Shown here: piece by piece, positions 24,446 through 33,091 of the stretch
Layout of the letters: every line of letters starts with the position of its first letter
Numbering within the stretch: the first letter of the stretch is position 1
From: Thermoplasmata archaeon
GTDB lineage: Archaea > Thermoplasmatota > Thermoplasmata > UBA10834
NCBI GenBank assembly: GCA_029864565.1
Contig: JAOTTD010000005.1
Coordinates: 1-64,000, forward strand
Direction: 5' to 3'
Length of the DNA stretch: 64,000 nucleotides
The notes under the pieces: generated by a model
Told to the model about the DNA's origin: nothing
The model's input: only the letters and a program-made list of their open reading frames with translations
Database searches by the model: none
Translations under genes and position numbers: made by a program

Positions 24446-25570
24446 ATGAAGGTCATAATGCTCACGTATAGCACGAAGGCGCGCGGAGGAGTGGCCCACG
24501 CGCTGAAACTTTCCGAACATCTTCAGAGGGACGGCGCCGATGTGGTTATTCATTCGCTGTGCAGGGATGATGACCCAGAGTCGAAAAAATTCTACAGGGA
24601 CACCGAAGTTCCACACATTGTCCACGAGTACCGATGGGACGACGAAGTTATGACCAGGCTAAATCGCATGATCGAGGCGTACGAGAAAGGCATCCCCACG
24701 GATGCGAGTGTGTACCACGCTCAGGATTGTGTTGGCGGAACCGCCCTTTCTCGCCTCAAGAAGAGGGGGGTGTTGAGTGCACCAGTGTTCAGGACGGTTC
24801 ACCACATCGACGACTTCGCAGAGCCAAGGCTGTTCGAATTCGAGAGAGCGGCGGTCAGTCACGCAGACCATCTCTTCGTCGTCTCTGAATATTGGAGAAA
24901 CGAGCTGAAGCGGGACTATGGTCTTGATTCAGTCGTCGCCTACAATGGCATAGACTTGGAGGACTTTGGCAGCGTCCCGGAGAGGAGGACGGCGCAGCCG
25001 ACGATCCTTTTTGTTGGAGGCCTCGAGTCACGTAAGGGACTCGAGTATCTCATCCTCGCACTCCCACATGTCCTGAAGGCAGCTCCGGACGCGAGGTTAC
25101 GAATCGTCGCCAAGGCCGGATTCCGTGGAGTGGACAACGCCGAATGGTTCGAGCTCTTGGCCGAAAGAGCTGGAGTGAGAGACGGCATCGACTTCTATGA
25201 ATCGGTTGGCCAGCAGGAGCTCATGCAGTTCTATTCTGATGCTGACGTGGTCGTCCTCCCATCCAGAAACGAAGGATGGGGATTGTCGCTGATGGAGGCG
25301 ATGGCGTTCGAGAAACCCGTGGTGGCCACGCGCGTAGGCGGGATACCAGAGCTCGTCAGAGACGGCGTCGATGGCATTCTCGTCGATCCAGGCGACCTTA
25401 GGGCGCTATCCGAAGCTATCACCAGCCTCTTGTCAGATTCGGGGCTTCGCACTCGAATGGGATTGTCCGGGCGAGAGCGTGTCACGCAATACCGCTGGGA
25501 GACCACTGCTCGGCTCACGATGAGGCAATACGAGTGCATCCTCAACCAGACAGACCATATTCGTTCATAA
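24446..25570 (+). CDS. GT4 glycosyltransferase, MSMEG_0565-like
   Basis: The 374-residue protein is a GT-B fold glycosyltransferase of family 4. The N-terminus (MLTYSTKARGGVAHALKLSE), the YHAQDCVGG run and the VFRTVHHIDDF run resemble the bacterial MSMEG_0565 family, a distinct clade normally found in a conserved multi-gene cluster. The C-terminal half has the donor-binding pattern GGLESRKGLEYLI and the E-X7-E motif (PSRNEGWGLSLMEAMAFEKP). None of the usual bacterial cluster partners is visible here. Acceptor and donor are unknown. An in-frame GTG at 24437 is the alternative start. Its 3' end overlaps the converging M20 gene by 29 bp. Confidence 0.82.
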   Translation: MKVIMLTYSTKARGGVAHALKLSEHLQRDGADVVIHSLCRDDDPESKKFYRDTEVPHIVHEYRWDDEVMTRLNRMIEAYEKGIPTDASVYHAQDCVGGTALSRLKKRGVLSAPVFRTVHHIDDFAEPRLFEFERAAVSHADHLFVVSEYWRNELKRDYGLDSVVAYNGIDLEDFGSVPERRTAQPTILFVGGLESRKGLEYLILALPHVLKAAPDARLRIVAKAGFRGVDNAEWFELLAERAGVRDGIDFYESVGQQELMQFYSDADVVVLPSRNEGWGLSLMEAMAFEKPVVATRVGGIPELVRDGVDGILVDPGDLRALSEAITSLLSDSGLRTRMGLSGRERVTQYRWETTARLTMRQYECILNQTDHIRS

Positions 25571-26984
25571 AATCGACCATGAACTTCTCAGTCTCCGTCA
25601 AGGAGGCAACCTTCTTGTTCCCCTCGACGACCATGTACTCGTTGGGGCTGTGCGCCAACGAACTGTGGCCCACACCGCCCATGGTGAAAGGTATTCGCAG
25701 TATGCGGTTGAACACGTAGAACGGTACTGCTCCACCGCTCGTAGGCCAGACCTGTGGGTCGTGGCCGTGGGCGTCGAACGTGCGTAGCATCGCCTGCACT
25801 ACGGGGTCTTTGACACTTGTTCTGCACCAATCATAACCAGTGTCTATCTCCTTCACCGAAATGTCGGAGTAGCCATACTTCTCAAGATGTCGTTTGACGA
25901 GCGGTATCATCCGGTCCTTCCGTTGGTTAGGCACGAGTCGAATGTCCACCTTGCAGGTTACCTCGTGCGGGAGGACAGTTTTCGACCCCTTCTCCATGTA
26001 GCCACCCCAGATTCCGTCGATGTTCAGCGTTGTGCCGAAGGTGTAGGCGTTCATCAGCGCCTCCTTGTCGTCCTCCGGGAGTATGAACTCCTTCACCTTC
26101 ATCGTGCGCTTGAACCCCTCTGTATCCAACTTCTTGGCCAATTCTTCAATCAGCTCTCGATCCTCCTCGGAGGGAGGGGCGATGTCGTCGTAGAAGCCAT
26201 CTATCAATATCCTGTTGCCGTCGTCGTCCGTCATCGTGCCAAGGGCGTCGATCATCCTCCAGAGGGGGCTGTCAACCCACGCCTTGTTGCTGCTATGTAT
26301 CGCGAACTCCTGGGGCCCTCGCCCCCAACGTTTCCCACTGCAGTTCATCTCGAAATACACGACCCCTTTCACGCCCAGGAAGTGAGTGCATGCTCCGGTC
26401 GAGTCTTGCGCGAAGAATGGGAAATAGCACGCATCGGCCTTGGATAATCGCTTTTTGTCCTTCCTAACGTACGATGGCAGATTGGGACTGCCCAGTTCCT
26501 CCTCGCCCTCAGCGACGAGAATCAGATTGACCGGCGGTCTGCCGCCCTCCTTCGCGCAGGAGTCCACTGCATTGAGGAAGGCTGCGAGCGGCCCCTTCGT
26601 GTTGTCAGCACCTCGGTTGACGATGGCCTTCACCTTGCCTGAAGGCAGTCTCATATCCACCATCTTCGCCCCCATGGCAGCGTGCTTCCATCCGGGCTCG
26701 TTGAACGGCATGGTGTCGTACATGAAATAAGCCAGAAGAGTCCGGTCCGACGTCCCCTTGCATTTGCCGTACACGATTGGATTGCCCTTAGTCTCGATGA
26801 TCTCGACGTTGTCGCAACCCACCTCCGCATACAGCTTCGCGACCAGATCAGCGCAGTCGTTGATGCCCAAGTCCTCTTGGCTTGAGCTCGGTTGCTTCAG
26901 CAGGCGTTTCACACGCGCGATGTGCTTCTTCTTGTCCTTATCAATTCTGTCGAAGACCCTGCCCCTATCGAATTCTCGAGCCAT
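25542..26984 (-). CDS. M20-family metallopeptidase, variant metal site
   Basis: The 480-residue protein has the M20 fold order: N-terminal catalytic part, lid domain (about 200-360) and C-terminal catalytic part. The catalytic Glu pair is present (AEGEEELGS, 158-165), as is H445 in HSPNEY. However, the usual H-X-D ligand motif reads FMYDTMP, with M88 where the zinc His is expected, and the bridging Asp two residues before the conserved Lys-Gly is N128 (GADNTKGP). I recall similar substitutions in a subset of M20 relatives, so this is likely a real subfamily rather than a broken gene. It may be a mono-metal peptidase or amidohydrolase. It is divergent from marC. Confidence 0.8.
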   Translation of the reverse strand: MAREFDRGRVFDRIDKDKKKHIARVKRLLKQPSSSQEDLGINDCADLVAKLYAEVGCDNVEIIETKGNPIVYGKCKGTSDRTLLAYFMYDTMPFNEPGWKHAAMGAKMVDMRLPSGKVKAIVNRGADNTKGPLAAFLNAVDSCAKEGGRPPVNLILVAEGEEELGSPNLPSYVRKDKKRLSKADACYFPFFAQDSTGACTHFLGVKGVVYFEMNCSGKRWGRGPQEFAIHSSNKAWVDSPLWRMIDALGTMTDDDGNRILIDGFYDDIAPPSEEDRELIEELAKKLDTEGFKRTMKVKEFILPEDDKEALMNAYTFGTTLNIDGIWGGYMEKGSKTVLPHEVTCKVDIRLVPNQRKDRMIPLVKRHLEKYGYSDISVKEIDTGYDWCRTSVKDPVVQAMLRTFDAHGHDPQVWPTSGGAVPFYVFNRILRIPFTMGGVGHSSLAHSPNEYMVVEGNKKVASLTETEKFMVDFMNEYGLSG

Positions 26985-27041
26985 GTAATCACCCGCTTAT
27001 GCCCCAATGCGAATATAGAAGTTTCCGGTGCCGATGACAAG

Positions 27042-27698
27042 ATGAAAATACTGGCAGACTTCTCCCGGTCTCTGATGATCGAAGAGTTCCTCCTGATATT
27101 CATACCGATGTTCGTCGTGATCGACCCGTTCGGAGTCATGCCAATCTACCTCGGCCTGACGGGCGACATGGACACGGACAACAAGAGGAAGACGCTTCGT
27201 TACTCGATCCTCTTCGCCACCTCTCTGCTGATCGTGTTCGCCCTCATCGGGAAGGCGGTGCTCGACTACCTGTCGGTCACCATCGAGGCGCTGATGATTA
27301 CCGGTGGACTCCTCCTGCTAGTCATCGGCATAATGATGCTGTACGAGGGGGACACCCCGAGGTCCAGGAGGAAGGGCGTCGAGGAAGCCGAAAACCCGCC
27401 GAGGGAGCCGGAGGACGTCGCATTTGTCCCATTGGGGACACCGATGATTGCCGGACCGGGAGCGATCTCTGTCGTCATCATACTCACTGGCACGGCTGAC
27501 GTTCCCCTCGTCCTCGTGTCCTTGCTCACGGTTATGGCCATCTGCGCAGTGTTTCTATGGCAGGCCATCATAGTCCACAAGAAGATAGGCAACGCTGGCG
27601 CCAGAGCATTGACAAGAGTGATGGGGCTCATCACGTCGGTCTACGCGGTCCAGATGGTGCTCGACGGCGTCACGGGCTACATCGGTACCTTCGCATGA
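27042..27698 (+). CDS. MarC-family integral membrane protein
   Basis: The 218-residue protein has six hydrophobic helices and the MarC/UPF0056 signatures: an N-terminal FVVIDPFGVMPIYLGLT and a central FVPLGTPMIAGPGAISVVI, which form the two related halves. Family function is not established; the old link with antibiotic resistance was not upheld. A TATA box (GAATATAG, 27011-27018) lies 27 nt before the ATG, so the message is probably leaderless. Longer in-frame versions reaching into the M20 gene were rejected. Confidence 0.9.
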   Translation: MKILADFSRSLMIEEFLLIFIPMFVVIDPFGVMPIYLGLTGDMDTDNKRKTLRYSILFATSLLIVFALIGKAVLDYLSVTIEALMITGGLLLLVIGIMMLYEGDTPRSRRKGVEEAENPPREPEDVAFVPLGTPMIAGPGAISVVIILTGTADVPLVLVSLLTVMAICAVFLWQAIIVHKKIGNAGARALTRVMGLITSVYAVQMVLDGVTGYIGTFA

Positions 27699-27829
27699 CT
27701 GGACCGACTGAATGAGTTATTAGTGGATTGCGGCCGAGCTGCGAAGAGATGAAATATCCGGGGAGTTCTATACACTCCCAGTTCGATCTGGAGCAAGGAC
27801 GAGACGTCCGCCCTTTAGCGAACGGGGGG

Positions 27830-29383
27830 ATGTGTGCGAGCAAGAGCATCGTACTCACGGCAGATAGGACTCTCATGTCTAGCTATAACGGGAGTCAGTT
27901 CATTGGGTTCGCAGCGTGCTTTCCCAAGGTGCTGCCAAGATGGTTGTACAGCCAACTGTTCTGCCCACCTCAGGCCAGCATGGATTCAGATGGAATTGCG
28001 GCGCCAGCGGGACTTCGCAGGATCGAGTCGGCTCTCGTGCACTCAGGGACGCCGAAGGATGATGTGGCCGTAGTACATCCGTCAATGATAGACCGCGTCG
28101 TCGACGAAAACACCAGGGTAATAGGCATCTCGACCTCAGACCCACTCGGCCGAGGGCCTGCTTCGAGCACCTTCTCGAGCCTAATCGACCGTGAGCCCTA
28201 CACGGCCCACTTCTTTCGCGAGCTGATGGACAGCAGGGCTGTACGCTCAAGGAATACACGCGTCATCGTCGGAGGGGCGGGGGCATGGCAGTTGGCGGAT
28301 GTCGATGTCATGAAGGTGTTCGGCATTGACTGTGTCGTCAAGGGTGAGGGCGAGCTCGTGACGCCGCCCCTGTTCAAGGACGCATTGGCAGGGAGACCTT
28401 TGCCACTCGCCGTCAGCGGAGGCCCTGTGCCGGTCGATGGCATTCCAGAGGTGATGGGGCCCACGGTCAACGGCACCGTGGAGATAAGCAGAGGCTGTGG
28501 GAGAGGGTGTGAGTTCTGCAACCCCAACATGCGAAGGGTCAGGCACGTTTCGCTCGAGCGCATTCTGTCGGAGGTGAGAACGAACCTGGCGTATTCATCT
28601 AAGGTGACGCTGCATGCCGAAGACGTCCTGAGATACAGGGCGAAGGGAATGATTCCAGACGAGGCGGAGGTGACGAGATTATTCGAGGAAACGGCACGGC
28701 TGACGTCCGACCTGGGCATGAGCCACATAGCACTCGCCTCGGCGTTGTCCAAGCCGAGCCTTATCCAGAGGCTCTCAGAGGTGTTCGACGGAGCCAAGAA
28801 GGGGAGCGTGGTCTACGCCCAGACGGGTATCGAGACAGGTTCACCTCGACTTGTGAAGAACCACATGAAAGGCAAGGCGAAGCCGTTCGCCCCTGAAAAG
28901 TGGCCGGAGGTAGTGCGGGAGTCTTTCGCACTTCTATCAGACCACCACTGGGTCGTGTGCGGCACCTTGGTCATGGGAATGCCAGGCGAAACGAGAGAGG
29001 ACGTCGAGAAGACACTGGACCTGGTTAGGGACCTCAAGTCCATGAAGAGCCTCATAGTGCCGTTGTTCTTCGTTCCCCTCGGCGAGATGAAGGGAGATGA
29101 GTTTTTCAGACCGGACGCAATGCTGCCCGAGCATTGGATGCTATTCGCGGAGTGCGTGGACCACGATTTCAGATGGGCCCAGGAACTCATGGACGACCTG
29201 TTCAGGCAGAACAGGTTGAGCGTCGCGAAATCCGGTTTGTTCAGGCTGGCCGCGTGGTACATGCAGAGAAGGCTGAGACCATACCTCGAGATGATGCACG
29301 AGGGCAAGAACCCCCTGAAACACGCGGAAGGCGTCAGAGACGCGAATCACGCCGAATCGAGGCGGAAGGGAGCGGAGGCGTGA
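27830..29383 (+). CDS. Radical SAM protein with B12-binding-like N-domain
   Basis: The 517-residue protein has an N-terminal region of Rossmann character (about 75-190, with VIGISTSDPLG and RVIVGGAGAW) as in cobalamin-binding radical SAM enzymes, then the 4Fe-4S motif C223-X3-C227-X2-C230 (RGCGRGCEFC) and an Elp3/MiaB-like barrel with TGIETGSPRL. The opening SIVLTADRTLMSSYNG is typical of an archaeal group of unknown substrate. The start is uncertain: ATG 27749 is in frame and about 30 nt after a TATA-like GTTATTAG, but adds 27 residues not typical of the family. No substrate partner is encoded nearby. Confidence 0.78.
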   Translation: MCASKSIVLTADRTLMSSYNGSQFIGFAACFPKVLPRWLYSQLFCPPQASMDSDGIAAPAGLRRIESALVHSGTPKDDVAVVHPSMIDRVVDENTRVIGISTSDPLGRGPASSTFSSLIDREPYTAHFFRELMDSRAVRSRNTRVIVGGAGAWQLADVDVMKVFGIDCVVKGEGELVTPPLFKDALAGRPLPLAVSGGPVPVDGIPEVMGPTVNGTVEISRGCGRGCEFCNPNMRRVRHVSLERILSEVRTNLAYSSKVTLHAEDVLRYRAKGMIPDEAEVTRLFEETARLTSDLGMSHIALASALSKPSLIQRLSEVFDGAKKGSVVYAQTGIETGSPRLVKNHMKGKAKPFAPEKWPEVVRESFALLSDHHWVVCGTLVMGMPGETREDVEKTLDLVRDLKSMKSLIVPLFFVPLGEMKGDEFFRPDAMLPEHWMLFAECVDHDFRWAQELMDDLFRQNRLSVAKSGLFRLAAWYMQRRLRPYLEMMHEGKNPLKHAEGVRDANHAESRRKGAEA

Positions 29384-29395
29384 GGCTCCCGCGCG

Positions 29396-30307
29396 CTAAA
29401 CATGCGCGATTGACGCGACCTTTCTTCTGCCCTCCCCCGAAGCGACCAGGTAGATGGCTGCGAGTACCAGGGCAGCGCCGAGTGCTGCAACCGGCCTGAG
29501 CGTCTCGTCCAGCAGCGATATCGATATGGCAAGGGCAGTCACGATCTCAATGAGCATTATCGTCGCGGATGATGTTGCGGACACCCCCTCAAGGCCCATT
29601 GCCCAGAAGAGTATGGCAACAGAAGTGCACATCACGCCCAGATATGCGACTGCCAACCATCCAGGCCCCTCTATTGTGAAGTCGGCGCCCACGTAGCCAA
29701 GGTAGGCCAAGGGTATCAGAAGCCATACGGTGGAAGTTACGATCGCGGATGAACTCAGCTGTACCGCGTTGAACTTCGATAGCATCTTCTTGTTCAGGAC
29801 GATGAAGAAGGCCCAGAGCCAGCCGCAGGCGTAAACCATTATGTCACCGATGAACTCTGAACGGTCGAACGATACTCCTCCATCGGCGGTGAGCATGACG
29901 ATTCCAGCGAGGCCCGTGGTTATGCCGAACGCCTGTTTCGAGCCTATCCGCTCCTTGAACGTGAAGTACGAGATAATGGCGACGGCGACGACGTTGATGT
30001 CCACAAGCAAGGCGGTCTTCGACGCGGTCGTGTAGTTCAACCCGATATATTGCGTGACGAACGCCGCTGAGTTCAATCCCCCAATGAGCCAGACGTATGG
30101 GTTACGGAAGACAGTCAGGGAGACCCGGCGCAACGGCAGGACGATGGAGAGTGTGACCAGAGAAGCCACTGCGAACCTGAGCCAGAGAAACATAACGTCG
30201 TTACCGGCGTATCCAAGGCCCCATTTCACTCCTGGAAAGGACGTGCCCCATATCAGGCTTGCCACGACCGTGAACAGGACGGCCTTCGTTCGAAATGAAA
30301 GCGCCAT
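29396..30307 (-). CDS. EamA/DMT-superfamily transporter
   Basis: A 303-residue membrane protein with ten predicted helices in two EamA repeats; the first begins AVLFTVVASLIWGTSFPGVKW and the second near residue 150. Family members export amino acids, sugars or metabolites; the substrate is not evident. It starts 32 nt after the stop of the histidine kinase gene on the same strand, so the two may be cotranscribed. It converges on the radical SAM gene with a 12-nt gap. Confidence 0.87.
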   Translation of the reverse strand: MALSFRTKAVLFTVVASLIWGTSFPGVKWGLGYAGNDVMFLWLRFAVASLVTLSIVLPLRRVSLTVFRNPYVWLIGGLNSAAFVTQYIGLNYTTASKTALLVDINVVAVAIISYFTFKERIGSKQAFGITTGLAGIVMLTADGGVSFDRSEFIGDIMVYACGWLWAFFIVLNKKMLSKFNAVQLSSSAIVTSTVWLLIPLAYLGYVGADFTIEGPGWLAVAYLGVMCTSVAILFWAMGLEGVSATSSATIMLIEIVTALAISISLLDETLRPVAALGAALVLAAIYLVASGEGRRKVASIAHV

Positions 30308-30339
30308 CGGGGCGGAGAACGCCGTGGAGTATTAGAAAC

Positions 30340-31998
30340 CTACTTCTTGGACTCTTTCGGGAGGTCGATGTGGAACACGCTCCCTTTGCCGACCTGACTC
30401 TCGACCCATATACGTCCGCCGTGGGCCTCGACGATTCCCTTCGATATCGGAAGGCTCAGGCCGATCCTGTTAACCTGGTGAGACAAATCGTCGCTTGCGA
30501 CAATGTAGAACCGATCGAAGATCCTCCCCAGGTTCTCAAGCGGGATTCCCACGCCATTATCTCTCACCCAAATATGAACTATCTTGCCCTCGTCCCTCGC
30601 ACCTACCTGGACCTTGCCCTCCTCCTGGGTGTATTTCACAGCGTTGTCAATCACGTTGTTGAACACGTCTCTCAACCTGCGTCTGTCGGCCATTATGAGT
30701 GGCAGCTCGCCCTCAACCTGCAAGGATATCGTCTGCTTCTTCCCGGAGGCGTCGTGCATCCTCGCCTCCACGACCTCCTCGAGCACGGAGTCTACTCTCG
30801 TTGGCTCGGGGTTGATCTGGAGGGTACCCTTCTCGAGCCTGCTTACGTCCAACATGCTCTCCACGAGCGTGTAGAGCTTGTCCGCGTTGGCGCGGATCGT
30901 CCGCATCTTCTGGGCGAGTTTGGGCTCGGCCATCATCGGAGACTCGGATTCGACAAGGTCGAGATATCCACGCAACACTGTGAGTGGGGTTCTCAGCTCG
31001 TGAGACACAACATCTATGAACTGACTCTTCATCTTCGTTACCCGCTCCAACTCCTGATAGGTCTGAATCAGTTTCTCGTAGGAGCGTTCCAACTGGCTCT
31101 GCAACCTCACGTTCGACGTGATATCCATCGCGACCATCAACGCGGTCTCGACATCCCCCGTCTCAGATGGCAAGGGTGCCACCTTGACATGCATGTAGAA
31201 CGCCTTGTCGGGGTTTGGGACGAAATGTACGTTATCCTTCTCGCTCGGCGTACCTTCGAGGGCTTGCAGCACGAGGTCGTCCAGTCCAGATTTCGCCATT
31301 GGCTCCATTTCGAGAAGGTTCGTCCCTACGAGTTCAGCCGCATCGGAGACGTCGAGCATCTTCATCATGAGATTGTTCATCGAGGTTATCATCCCCTTGG
31401 CATCGACGGTCATGAGTCCAATCGGGGCAAGAGATAGTATCTTGTCTGTTTCTGCCTCAGTCCGCGCCAGCCTGAACGAAGTCCTCACGTGGTCTAGCAC
31501 GGATGCTATGCAATCGGCGATGAGCCTTGTGATTCTCTGTTCTCGGTCGTTGAACTCCTGGCCATCCTTCTTCCGCGCAACTACCAAATATCCCACCAGG
31601 GTGTCTCTGAACACTATTGATGCAAGTATCACGGGGCCGAGGTCCATGGCATCGTACAGCGCGCGTCCTACCTCCGGCACTTCCTCTAATCTTGACATCG
31701 TTAACGACAATGATCTCCTGCCCTGGACCAGTCGCGCCCTCACCTCTGGGTCAACACCGACCTTAGGGAAGTCTGATAAGTTCGAGAGTCCAAGACCAGT
31801 CGCTCCAACGAATCTCACATCCGAACGACCCGCCTCGTAGATGAGTAAGCCCGCGAAATCTGCATTGGTCAGCCTTTTGAGTTCGGCCGATATGAATGCG
31901 TAGGCGCTAGGAGCATCCGAGACGTTGGCCACTTCGACAATCAGGTCGGTGACTGCTCTATGTGTTTCATCATTGTCGTCGGGTTCACCATCTGACAA
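30340..31998 (-). CDS. Soluble GAF-PAS sensor histidine kinase
   Basis: The 552-residue protein has no membrane segment. A GAF domain spans about 15-170, a PAS domain 185-300, a HisKA helix pair follows with the phosphorylated H333 in VVSHELRTPLT, and a HATPase domain runs from about 430 with N-box NNVIDNAVKY and G1 DNGVGIP. The G2 loop reads NRIGLSLPISKG, so the first Gly of the usual G-X-G-L-G is missing, which could affect ATP-lid closure. The start is TTG at 31998 with GGAGG upstream. No response regulator is present in the window, so it is an orphan kinase. It precedes eamA. Confidence 0.88.
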   Translation of the reverse strand: MSDGEPDDNDETHRAVTDLIVEVANVSDAPSAYAFISAELKRLTNADFAGLLIYEAGRSDVRFVGATGLGLSNLSDFPKVGVDPEVRARLVQGRRSLSLTMSRLEEVPEVGRALYDAMDLGPVILASIVFRDTLVGYLVVARKKDGQEFNDREQRITRLIADCIASVLDHVRTSFRLARTEAETDKILSLAPIGLMTVDAKGMITSMNNLMMKMLDVSDAAELVGTNLLEMEPMAKSGLDDLVLQALEGTPSEKDNVHFVPNPDKAFYMHVKVAPLPSETGDVETALMVAMDITSNVRLQSQLERSYEKLIQTYQELERVTKMKSQFIDVVSHELRTPLTVLRGYLDLVESESPMMAEPKLAQKMRTIRANADKLYTLVESMLDVSRLEKGTLQINPEPTRVDSVLEEVVEARMHDASGKKQTISLQVEGELPLIMADRRRLRDVFNNVIDNAVKYTQEEGKVQVGARDEGKIVHIWVRDNGVGIPLENLGRIFDRFYIVASDDLSHQVNRIGLSLPISKGIVEAHGGRIWVESQVGKGSVFHIDLPKESKK

Positions 31999-32151
31999 CT
32001 ACACATCCTCCGCTAGGCAGGAGCGTCTACAGCACTAGTCATTGGGGGGCTGCGAATGTATGACTGCTGTTGCCATTCTTAAGGATGTTGGCTACGCCGA
32101 TGGGGATGGCCGAGTGAAAGATAATAACCCAGTAACGACGATTCTCCGGGC

Positions 32152-32676
32152 ATGTCTCTCAGGAGCTTCTCGGGCAGAGAGCCATCGATAGGGAACGAGG
32201 TTTACATCGATACAGACTCGCTGCTCATCGGAGACGTCCATGTCGGCGCTCGAGCGACTGTCTGGCCAGGAGCCGTCCTCCGTGCAGACGATGGCAGGAT
32301 AGAGATTGGTGAAGGGTCCGCGGTCATGGATATGGCGTTCGTCGAGGCGCCCAAGGGGAGGCCGGTCATAATCGGAAGGGGTTGCATCATCTCGCACGGT
32401 GCGAAACTCCACGGTTGCCAGATCGGGGACGACGTCATGATTGGCATAGGCGCCATCGTGCTGGATGGCGCAACCATCGAGTCGGGATCTTTTCTAGCCG
32501 CAGGAAGTGTTGTGCCACCGGGAAGTCGCATACCCTCAAGGTCCATGGCCATGGGGATTCCGGCGAAGGTGACTCGGGAGGTCACGGAAGCCGAGCGTGT
32601 ATTGATGAAGGACAATCTGGAGACGATCAGCGCAAAGGCGTTGGAACATGCGCGGTCCCAAGAAACTCGATTCTGA
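32152..32676 (+). CDS. Gamma-carbonic anhydrase-like beta-helix protein
   Basis: The 174-residue protein is a left-handed beta-helix of hexapeptide repeats with a C-terminal helix, like the gamma-carbonic anhydrase/YrdA/PaaY family. Two zinc ligands are visible as H82 and H87 (SHGAKLHGC). The third, expected in a QDNAVIH-like position, appears to be E65 (MDMAFVEAPKG). Carbonic anhydrase activity is therefore doubtful; a metal-binding or acyl-related role is possible. A TATA-like AAGATAATAA (about 32118-32127) lies 28 nt before the ATG, giving a leaderless mRNA. It is divergent from the histidine kinase. Confidence 0.8.
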   Translation: MSLRSFSGREPSIGNEVYIDTDSLLIGDVHVGARATVWPGAVLRADDGRIEIGEGSAVMDMAFVEAPKGRPVIIGRGCIISHGAKLHGCQIGDDVMIGIGAIVLDGATIESGSFLAAGSVVPPGSRIPSRSMAMGIPAKVTREVTEAERVLMKDNLETISAKALEHARSQETRF

Positions 32677-33049
32677 CGACCGCGTCCCCGAAGTTGCCAA
32701 CGTTGAAATACATCCTTTTTCACGAATGCGTCGAACTAAGGGTCATTTAAATACAAGGACGGACTTCGATTATTCCGGGATTCGGGAGACCTAGGGGCAC
32801 AGAAAACTCGAAGAATAGGACGTGGCTGTTTGGAAGTACATTTCGGAAAGCCGGTAGTGGCGCGCGTCCGCAAGTGCAGACTAGTGGTCGTGAAGAACCG
32901 TTTGCAGCAGGATGATGAGAAGCGGGCGGAAGAGCAGACCAGTGATTGACAGGCCTCTACCACGCACCCATTTACGCATCTGTAAGTGCGTTCTTGCGCG
33001 AACAGTCCTTTCCTTTCTAATCTCTTGCTTAAATAGTTATCCGAAAGTA
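32677..33049. other. Long intergenic region, content unknown
   Basis: This is one of the longest gene-free stretches in the window. A TATA-like CATTTAAATACAAG lies at about 32744-32757 and could drive a small RNA on either strand. A box C-like GATGATGA occurs at 32914-32921 without convincing D or D' boxes. A second TATA-like GCTTAAATAG at 33028-33037 belongs to the next gene. I find no credible coding frame and no recognisable RNA family. Confidence 0.4.
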
Positions 33050-33066
33050 ATTTACGCCTGGTAAAT
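33050..33066. promoter_or_regulatory. Palindrome at predicted start of 33092 gene
   Basis: ATTTAC-GCCTG-GTAAAT is a perfect 6-bp inverted repeat. It lies about 26 nt downstream of the TATA-like GCTTAAATAG (33028-33037), that is at the expected transcription start, a usual place for an archaeal repressor operator. Confidence 0.35.
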
Positions 33067-33091
33067 CAATATCGGGTTGGAAGGGATAAAA

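Noticed and set aside
32914-32990. Box C/D guide RNA
   Set aside because: A GATGATGA box C is present but no properly spaced D', C' and D boxes follow.
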